From Gammaproteobacteria bacterium (GTDB taxonomy: Bacteria; Pseudomonadota; Gammaproteobacteria; Steroidobacterales; GCA-2729495), in the NCBI GenBank assembly GCA_016874095.1, contig VGVH01000003.1:1-64000 (forward strand): a DNA stretch of 64,000 bases. The letters are read 5' to 3'. Positions 1 through 5,269 of the stretch are shown here, one piece after another. The notes beneath the pieces are model-generated. The model saw nothing but the letters and a program-made list of their open reading frames with translations. It did not search any database and was not told the origin of the DNA. The stretch's first letter is position 1. Each line of letters begins with the position of its first letter. A program made the translations under genes and the position numbers.

Positions 1-231
1 CGACAGCAACCACGACGGAGCCGGCGAAAACCCGCTGCCGTGGCACATGGCGCTGCATTTGGCGCATCCACTGAAGCGGGTCCTTTCGGTCCCGAGTTCA
101 GGATCCGCCCTATCGCGAGACGGCGGCAATTGGCGGCGCATCTGTACCCGCGGGAGATCGAGTTCGTGACCGACCTGCCCAAGACGCCAGGCGGGAAGGT
201 GCAGCGGTTCTTGCTGCGCGGGCGTGGATAG
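1..231 (+). pseudogene. C-terminal remnant of an acyl-CoA synthetase (AMP-forming), cut by the window edge
   Basis: The frame is open from the first base to a TAG at 229-231. Its last ~33 residues, roughly from position 130, read like the closing segment of the AMP-binding acyl/aryl-CoA ligase family: AAHLYPREIEFV followed by DLPKTPGGKVQRFLLR. That segment contains the A10-type PKTPxGKxxR motif, whose lysine acts in adenylation. The ~43 residues before it do not resemble the family's C-terminal domain in this frame, so the upstream part is probably rearranged or frameshifted, although the gene also runs out of the window. Such ligases activate carboxylic acids for beta-oxidation-like degradation, which fits the CoA racemase gene 113 bases downstream. 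Calling it a remnant rather than an intact gene tail is an inference. Confidence 0.5.
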
Positions 232-343
232 CGCAGCCTGTGCTCATAGGGCGACGCGGGGTGTTTGAACTGACCATTCTCGACACGACGGCATCCCAGC
301 CCCGCGCGCGGGTGGCGTCATCGTTTTTGAGGCTGCACGCACG

Positions 344-1486
344 ATGGGACCTCTGCAGGGACTGCGCGTAGTCGAGCTGGCCGGCATCGGCCCCGGGCCG
401 ATGTGCTGCATGCTGCTGGCCGACCTCGGCGCGGATGTCGTTCGCGTCGATCGGCTCGAGCCCAGTGGCTTGGGCGTGGAGATCGACAAGCGCTTCGAGA
501 TCAACGGCCGCGGCCGGCGCTCGGTAGCCATTGACACCCGCAAGGCCGCCGGGCGCGATGCGGTGCTGGCATTGGTCGAACGTGCCGACGTTTTGATCGA
601 GGGCTTTCGCCCCGGCGTGGCCGAGAAGATGGGTCTCGGGCCCGCCGACTGCCGGCAGCGCAACCCGCGCTTGGTCTACGGCCGCATGACCGGCTTCGGC
701 CAGCAAGGGCCGCTCGCGCAAGCCGCCGGGCACGACCTGAACTACATCGCGCTGACCGGCGTGCTGCATGCGATCGGCCCGGGCAGCAAGCCGGCGCCGC
801 CGTTGAATCTGGTGGGCGACTACGGCGGCGGTGCGCTGTACTTGGCCTTCGGCGTGATGGCGGCGCTCTTCGAACGCCAGCACTCCGGCCGTGGGCAGGT
901 GGTGGATGCGGCGATGGTCGACGGTGCGGCGTCGCTGGCGTCGATCTTCTACGGCTTGAAGGCGGCCGGCCGCTGGGACGCCGGTGCGCGCCAAGCCAAC
1001 TTGCTCGATGGCGGCACGCCGTTCTACGACGTCTACGAAACGGCCGATGGCCGCTACGTCAGCATCGCCGCGCTGGAGCCCAAGTTTTTCGCGACTCTGG
1101 CCGCGGCGATAGGGTTGGACGAGAGCTTCGTCGAACGCCAGTACGACCGCGCGCGGTGGCCTGAGATGCGTGAGGCGATCGCCGCCCGTGTGCGCGGGCA
1201 CACACGCGACGAGTGGAGTGCGCGTCTGGAGGGCACGGATGCCTGTTTTGCGCCGGTGTTGAACTTCGACGAAGCGTCGTCGCACCCGCATGCACGCGCG
1301 CGCGCTGCGTTCGTCGAAGTCGCCGGTGTGACGCAACCGGCGGCGGCACCGCGATTCGATCGCACGCCCGCCGCTGTGCCGCGGCCGGCGGTGGCCGTCG
1401 GCGCCCACACCGACGAGGTGCTCGCAGAAGCCGGCTTCGACGCCGCGGCAATCGCGGCGCTGCGCTCGGAAGGGGTCGTGCGGTGA
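344..1486 (+). CDS. CaiB/BaiF family CoA protein, alpha-methylacyl-CoA racemase-like
   Basis: This 380-residue protein belongs to the family III CoA-transferase/racemase fold. It most resembles alpha-methylacyl-CoA racemase, which interconverts (2R)- and (2S)-2-methylacyl-CoA so that branched or sterol side chains can enter beta-oxidation. The residues matching the known racemase acid-base set are visible: His130 in GHDLNYIALTG, Asp159 in LVGDYGGGALYL and Glu245 in AALEPKFF. The N-terminus PLQGLRVVELAGIGPGP and the GADVVRVD strand are typical, and the length is near the family's usual 360-390. The ATG at 344 follows a GAGG about 10 bases upstream. The neighbours are fragments of an acyl-CoA ligase and an enoyl-CoA hydratase, so it looks like the surviving member of a degradation cluster. 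A formyl- or carnitine-CoA-transferase function is less likely given the His/Asp/Glu set. Confidence 0.85.
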   Translation: MGPLQGLRVVELAGIGPGPMCCMLLADLGADVVRVDRLEPSGLGVEIDKRFEINGRGRRSVAIDTRKAAGRDAVLALVERADVLIEGFRPGVAEKMGLGPADCRQRNPRLVYGRMTGFGQQGPLAQAAGHDLNYIALTGVLHAIGPGSKPAPPLNLVGDYGGGALYLAFGVMAALFERQHSGRGQVVDAAMVDGAASLASIFYGLKAAGRWDAGARQANLLDGGTPFYDVYETADGRYVSIAALEPKFFATLAAAIGLDESFVERQYDRARWPEMREAIAARVRGHTRDEWSARLEGTDACFAPVLNFDEASSHPHARARAAFVEVAGVTQPAAAPRFDRTPAAVPRPAVAVGAHTDEVLAEAGFDAAAIAALRSEGVVR

Positions 1487-1517
1487 GTGCGCCCGCGGCC
1501 GGCCTCGAAGTGAGGCT

Positions 1518-1637
1518 CTACTGACTCCACTTCGGCGGTCGTTTGGCGTGGAAGGCCGCCATGGCTTCCTGCCAGTCCTTGGAACCCACCAAAAGCGCCA
1601 GCGACTCGAGCCCGAAGCGCCGAGTTCCTCTCTTGGT
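1518..1637 (-). pseudogene. C-terminal remnant of an enoyl-CoA hydratase/isomerase
   Basis: On the minus strand the last ~35 codons before the stop at 1518-1520 read like the end of crotonase-family proteins: LESLALLVGSKDWQEA followed by MAAFHAKRPPKW. The terminal helix and the KRPPxW ending are typical of the family. Upstream in the same frame (above about 1640) the translation no longer resembles a crotonase, so the catalytic domain is missing. The fragment converges on the CaiB-like gene with ~30 bases between them. The break lies about 130 bases from the tRNA-Glu 3' fragment at 1763, which suggests that element insertion or excision truncated it. The family assignment rests on a short match. 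Confidence 0.55.
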
Positions 1638-1762
1638 GATGACCATCCCAAATCCTGTGGCCGAAAAACGTGGTGATTCTTGCCCCACGCCGCGCCGCTC
1701 GGCTTCGTGAAAACCAAGGCGGCCCCCGTCTTGCCGGTCAGCAAGCGCCGTCGGTTCAAGTC

Positions 1763-1807
1763 CTTTCACGGCGGTAACCGGGGTTCGAATCCCTGTGGGG
1801 GCGCCAA
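1763..1807 (+). repeat. tRNA-Glu 3' half (anticodon loop to CCA), probable attachment-site scar
   Basis: This stretch is the 3' half of a tRNA-Glu. It contains the anticodon loop CTTTCAC with anticodon TTC (1766-1768), the 3' anticodon stem GGCGG, a T-stem CGGGG/CCCTG closing the T-loop TTCGAAT (1785-1791), the 3' acceptor strand TGGGGGC, discriminator G and an encoded CCA. Just upstream (1759-1762) the bases do not pair with GGCGG, and no D-arm or 5' acceptor strand is present, so this is not a functional gene. Similarity starting at the anticodon loop is the classic footprint left at the distal border of elements whose integrase targets the 3' half of a tRNA gene. A second, more diverged copy lies at 3574-3609. 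The orientation implies that the intact tRNA and the inserted DNA lie to the left. Confidence 0.75.
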
Positions 1808-1912
1808 TAAAAATAATACCTTCGCTGTCATGGCAAGGATTCTTCGGTAACTGGCGGAGCGGGAAGCGGTGCGATGGACACCGGCTGCCGACACGACCGC
1901 GTCCGCCGGTCT

Positions 1913-1937
1913 TGGCGTTACAAAACGTTACACGCCA
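1913..1937. promoter_or_regulatory. Operator-like inverted repeat with internal direct repeat upstream of the SOUL gene
   Basis: The sequence has perfect 6-base arms TGGCGT-N13-ACGCCA. Inside it, two CGTTACA heptamers start at 1916 and 1926, exactly one helical turn apart, around a central AACGTT palindrome. It lies 57 bases upstream of the SOUL gene start at 1994, where a regulator could act on that gene. The layout suggests a transcription factor site, but I do not recognise the regulator and no regulator gene is adjacent. Confidence 0.4.
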
Positions 1938-1993
1938 CCGAAACCGCAGTCATGGCCGCTGCGAACAATATGACTACGGAAGGAGCAATCTCC

Positions 1994-2632
1994 ATGTCAC
2001 GACGAAACATCATCGCCCGGGCAGCGCTGTTTGCAGGGCTCATAGGCGTCGGAGGGCAAGCCATGGCCATCGAGGAACCCAGCTACAGTGTCGTCAGTCG
2101 CAATGACTCCATAGAAATCCGCGAGTACCAGCCCTACGTGGTGGTCGAGACCTACGTCGAAGCCGGCTTTGAGTCGGCGGGCAATGAAGGTTTCCGTCGC
2201 TTGTTCCGCTACATCACCGGCGCCAACGCGGGTGGCGAGGAGATCAGCATGACCGCCCCGGTTGCTCAGCAGGCCGGCACTGAAATCGCGATGACCGCGC
2301 CGGTGGGCCAGTTGCGCGACAGCGGCGGGCACTGGGTCTCCTTCATGGTGCCGTCGCAATACAGCTTCGCCACGGCTCCGCGCCCGACCGAACCGCGCGT
2401 GCGCCTTCGGCAGGTTCCGGCCCAGCTGGTGGCGGCGGTCCGCTATTCGGGCTTCTGGAGCGAACGGCGCTTCGCGCAGGAAAAGGGGCGACTCGAGGCA
2501 TTCATGAGTGAGGCGGGTCTCGAAGCCGCTGGCGAGCCACAGATCGCCCGGTACGACGCGCCGTACGTGCCCCCGTTCATGCGGCGCAATGAAATCCTGA
2601 TCCCGCTGGCGGCAGGTAGCGATACGGAATAA
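1994..2632 (+). CDS. SOUL family haem-binding protein, exported
   Basis: This 212-residue protein starts at the ATG at 1994, which has a strong AGGAG eight bases upstream. The open frame extends further up but without a better start. Residues 1-25 form a signal peptide: RRN, a hydrophobic core LFAGLIGVGG, and cleavage near QAMA. The rest matches the SOUL/HEBP family, with EEPSYSVVSRNDSIEIREY at the start, the repeated SMTAPV/AMTAPV segments in the middle and a conserved C-terminal NEILIPL strand. The family binds haem or other tetrapyrroles. In bacteria it often accompanies photolyase, lipocalin and light- or singlet-oxygen-stress genes, and here a lipocalin follows 330 bases later. The physiological ligand cannot be read from the sequence. 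The gene lies between the two tRNA-Glu 3' ends. Confidence 0.85.
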   Translation: MSRRNIIARAALFAGLIGVGGQAMAIEEPSYSVVSRNDSIEIREYQPYVVVETYVEAGFESAGNEGFRRLFRYITGANAGGEEISMTAPVAQQAGTEIAMTAPVGQLRDSGGHWVSFMVPSQYSFATAPRPTEPRVRLRQVPAQLVAAVRYSGFWSERRFAQEKGRLEAFMSEAGLEAAGEPQIARYDAPYVPPFMRRNEILIPLAAGSDTE

Positions 2633-2696
2633 CGTCACGAGTCACCTGGCGAACCGAACCGGGTCCGCCGGATGGCTGGATGACAAATCGGATAAC

Positions 2697-2813
2697 TCAA
2701 AAGATGTCGGCGAGAACCACAAAACGGATGATTCCGGCCAGACAGATTACTCCGAGGACGATGAAAATGACCAACTCCGCGGTATCAGAAATATTCTTGA
2801 AGACCTTCGGCAT
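2697..2813 (-). CDS. Small hydrophobic protein of 38 residues, unknown function
   Basis: I do not recognise this gene. On the minus strand an ATG at 2811-2813 is preceded by a perfect AAGGAG nine bases upstream and opens a 38-codon frame ending in TGA at 2697-2699. The product begins MPKVFKNISDTAE and continues as a single hydrophobic stretch (LVIFIVLGVICLAGII), then RFVVLADIF. This predicts one transmembrane helix with a short polar N-terminus. It occupies most of the otherwise empty 330-base gap between the SOUL and lipocalin genes and points opposite to both. The strong ribosome site and clean helix favour a real gene. Small single-helix proteins like this often modulate a larger membrane partner or act as toxins, but nothing here selects between those. 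Confidence 0.55.
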   Translation of the reverse strand: MPKVFKNISDTAELVIFIVLGVICLAGIIRFVVLADIF

Positions 2814-2962
2814 AGTCGCCGCTCCTTGATGCGGGGAAATTTCTCAAGACAACTATTGTGGCGAATCTTGCCAGAAGGACGGCGCAGTTGCTCATCTTAT
2901 ATTGCAACGGACATGCATGATGTGGCCGGAGCACGCGGGATGATCAACCTCGGATATTCACG

Positions 2963-3520
2963 ATGCACCAACCTGCTCGAGTCACCGTCGCAATACTCTG
3001 GCTCGCCATGATAGCAGCCTGTGCCGGTTCGACGAATCTCGTTGCCCTTCGCGGCCGTGCCGAGCCCGTCGATCTCGACCGCTTCATGGGGCCTTGGCAC
3101 GTGATTGCGTACATTCCGATCCACCTCCCCCCGCTGTTCTCGGAGAAGGATGCGTACAACGGAGTCGAGACCTACCGTCTCGACAGCGACGGCAGCATCG
3201 CGACGACCTATAAGTTCCGTCGCGGCGGCTTCGACGGGCCTGAGAAGCGCTTTACACCTCGGGCGCAGGTGGTTAACGGGCCGGTCAACAGCGAGTGGAA
3301 GATGAAGTTCTTCTGGTACCTGCCGGCGGGCGACTTTCTGATACTCGACGTCGATCCCGCCTACGAGACGACCATTATCGGCGTGCCAGATCGCAAATTC
3401 GTCTGGGTAATGGCCCGCTCACCGTCCATCACGGATGACGCATACAGATCGCTCGTCGCACGGACGGCAGGGTTCGGCTACGACGTGCAGAAGCTGTCGC
3501 GGGTGCCGCAAAGCTGGTGA
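2963..3520 (+). CDS. Lipocalin family outer-membrane lipoprotein (Blc-like)
   Basis: This 185-residue protein has a signal peptide with a lipobox near residues 17-20 (MIAAC), which predicts lipid attachment to Cys20 and envelope localisation. After it comes the lipocalin signature: LDRFMGPWHVIAYIP is the G-x-W motif of strand A, followed by ETYRLDSDGSIATTYKFR and a C-terminal YxSLVARTAGFGYD helix. Blc-like lipocalins bind fatty acids or lysophospholipids and act in membrane repair or stress. No good ribosome site precedes the ATG, so the start is fairly but not fully certain. The gene is separated from the SOUL gene by the divergent 38-residue ORF and ends 54 bases before the second tRNA-Glu 3' copy. 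Confidence 0.85.
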   Translation: MHQPARVTVAILWLAMIAACAGSTNLVALRGRAEPVDLDRFMGPWHVIAYIPIHLPPLFSEKDAYNGVETYRLDSDGSIATTYKFRRGGFDGPEKRFTPRAQVVNGPVNSEWKMKFFWYLPAGDFLILDVDPAYETTIIGVPDRKFVWVMARSPSITDDAYRSLVARTAGFGYDVQKLSRVPQSW

Positions 3521-3573
3521 AGAAATTGCGCGACGTTTGCCCGCAGCCGTGAAGCCTGTCGGGTGGCGGACGC

Positions 3574-3609
3574 GCGGTAACCGGATTTCGAATCCCCGTG
3601 GGGACGCCA
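3574..3609 (+). repeat. Second, diverged tRNA-Glu 3' end (direct repeat of 1772-1807)
   Basis: This 36-base stretch matches 1772-1807 at 32 of 36 positions. It keeps GGTAACCGG, the T-loop TTCGAAT (3587-3593), the acceptor strand TGGGGAC, the discriminator and CCA. The T-stem has two mismatches (3585 and 3586) and the anticodon loop is gone, so it cannot be a tRNA. Its acceptor strand is closer to a standard tRNA-Glu than that of the first copy. It ends five bases before the stop codon of the next minus-strand gene. Together the copies bracket 1.8 kb and look like borders of stacked insertions. The outer, more decayed copy would mark the junction with the ancestral chromosome. Confidence 0.6.
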
Positions 3610-3613
3610 GTGA

Positions 3614-4264
3614 TCACCCGGTCTTGCGCAGGTACCACCCGAGCGCGCCTGCCCACACGATCGTCAGCTGCAGGTACGAAAAGCCGATCGGCGGAAAGAC
3701 GAAGCTGGCGAGCCCCGGGAACAGCATCAGCCAGCCATACCAGCCAAACCAGGGCGGAAACGCGCGAGTCTTGCGCGTCAGCCAGGCCAGCTGGCCCGCA
3801 GTCCAGCTCAGGCCGACGATGGCGAGCACGTTCACGACGCTGCGGATCATCGTGTTGATGAGCAGCACTTCTTCCCAGCGATCCGGGTTCACGTCGCGGA
3901 GTATCTTGGCGTAGACGGCGCCCGGGATGTCGCTCATGCCGGTCAGCAGGAAGCCGAGGCCAGAAAGGCCCGCAGCCAGCATCAGAAGTTGCGCCCCGAC
4001 CGGGTGCGCACCGAGAAACCGCTCTTTCAGCCCGAGGCCCAGAACCAGCATCGAGAATCCGCAGACGATGTGAGCCGTGCCACTGGTCAAGAACGAAAAC
4101 GAGAATTGCGCGTTCAGTATCTTCGCCATGTCCCCGTAGTCGCGCGCCTTGTCCACGAACCCGAGGTAGGTGGGTTCGAGCCACAGCGCGTTCATGTTGT
4201 GGACGAGCATGCAGGCGACGATGAACCAGGCGGCATTTGCTGCGGCTTTGTCGAGCGATTTCAT
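3614..4264 (-). CDS. Integral membrane protein of unknown function, about six helices
   Basis: I do not recognise a named family. The 216-residue start (MKSLDKAAANAAWF) is chosen because a GGAGC lies five bases upstream of that ATG. An earlier in-frame ATG 54 bases upstream adds a polar leader without a ribosome site. Five to six hydrophobic segments are evident: AAWFIVACMLV, the TSGTAHIVCGFSMLVLGLGL region, LLMLAAGLSGLGFLLTG, the RSVVNVLAIVGLSW region, and a Trp/Phe/Pro-rich C-terminal pair beginning WFGWYGWLMLFPGLASFVFP. No catalytic motif is visible. It is co-directional with and 11 bases downstream of the TerC-family gene, so the two probably share a transcript. Confidence 0.6.
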   Translation of the reverse strand: MKSLDKAAANAAWFIVACMLVHNMNALWLEPTYLGFVDKARDYGDMAKILNAQFSFSFLTSGTAHIVCGFSMLVLGLGLKERFLGAHPVGAQLLMLAAGLSGLGFLLTGMSDIPGAVYAKILRDVNPDRWEEVLLINTMIRSVVNVLAIVGLSWTAGQLAWLTRKTRAFPPWFGWYGWLMLFPGLASFVFPPIGFSYLQLTIVWAGALGWYLRKTG

Positions 4265-4275
4265 CTGAGCTCCTG

Positions 4276-5073
4276 TCACACAGTGGCTTGCGGGAGTGCC
4301 TGTCCGCAAAGCGTACAACGGGTAGCTGGCGACAGCTGCGGATCGTGGAGGCGAACCGGCTCGCCACGGCGCCGGAGCCGGATGTTAAGCGCCTCGACGA
4401 TGACCGAGAAAGCCATCGCGCTGTAGATGTAGCCCTTCGGGATGTGGAAGTCGAGGCCGTCGGCCATCAGCGCGATGCCGATCACCAGCAGGAAGGCGAG
4501 CGCCAGCATCTTGATGGTGGGGTGCCGGTTCACGAAGCCGCTGATGGTACCAGCGAAAACGAGCATGAAAATGACGGCGACGACGACCGCAGCAACCATG
4601 ATCTCGATGCGATCCACCATGCCCACGGCCGTGATGATCGAGTCCAGCGAGAAAATAATGTCGATCACCATTATCTGGCCGACTATCGCACCCATCGTGA
4701 CGCCGGCTGCCGCCGACGTTCCGCCGTGATCGTGTTCGACACCTTCGAGTTTCTGGTGGATTTCCATCGTGGCCTTGTAGATCAGGAAGAGACCACCGAT
4801 CAGCAAGACCAGGTCCTTGCCGGAAATCTCGTTCGCCATGACTGTGAAGAGCGGAACGGTGAGCTGCATGATCCACGTCAGGGTCGCCAGCAGGAGCAGG
4901 CGCGAGACCAACGCCGCGGCGATGCCCAGCTGCCGCGCCCTGGCTTGCTGGGCGGGCGGGAGTTTGCCCGCCAGGATGGAAATGAAGATCAGGTTGTCGA
5001 TGCCGAGGACGATTTCCAGTGCCGCGAGCGTCGCGAAAGCGATCCACGCATCCGGGGCAAGCAGCAGTTCCAT
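4276..5073 (-). CDS. TerC family integral membrane protein
   Basis: This 265-residue protein has about seven hydrophobic segments and the two signature acidic motifs of the TerC/YgdQ/YoaE group: EIVLGIDNLIFISILAG near the N-terminus and IDIIFSLDSIITAVGM in the middle. Members are linked to metal-ion (tellurite, manganese) homeostasis, probably exporting metal or loading secreted enzymes. The ATG at 5073 is preferred over one 12 codons upstream because an AGGA precedes it and family members begin MELLxxPxxW. The C-terminus carries an extra cytoplasmic tail with a CTLCG pair (TRCTLCGQAL), which may bind metal; I infer that from the cysteines only. The next gene downstream is the unknown membrane protein at 3614-4264. 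Confidence 0.88.
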   Translation of the reverse strand: MELLLAPDAWIAFATLAALEIVLGIDNLIFISILAGKLPPAQQARARQLGIAAALVSRLLLLATLTWIMQLTVPLFTVMANEISGKDLVLLIGGLFLIYKATMEIHQKLEGVEHDHGGTSAAAGVTMGAIVGQIMVIDIIFSLDSIITAVGMVDRIEIMVAAVVVAVIFMLVFAGTISGFVNRHPTIKMLALAFLLVIGIALMADGLDFHIPKGYIYSAMAFSVIVEALNIRLRRRGEPVRLHDPQLSPATRCTLCGQALPQATV

Positions 5074-5269
5074 CTTGTTCCTGTCTGGGGTGGAGGCCGG
5101 AGGGTGCACAAAAGACTAGCGTTTTCCGCCGACTGGCGCGACTGCCGGTGGACGGGGTACCGCGACTGCGACCTGCAGCTTGGACGGGCCTTGCCGCTTC
5201 CACTACCATGGGCAAGGTTGTTGTCGATTGACAGGGCCCGGCGGGTCATCCGGGCTGGGGCGCGATGCG

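Noticed and set aside
110-1759. 549-codon minus-strand open frame covering the CaiB gene
   Set aside because: It is the high-GC antisense shadow of the CaiB-like gene. Arg/Pro/His-rich composition and no family resemblance except for its short C-terminal-remnant neighbours.
1690-1807. A complete tRNA-Glu gene
   Set aside because: The 3' half is clear but 1690-1762 contains no D-arm, no 5' anticodon stem and no 5' acceptor strand that pair with it.
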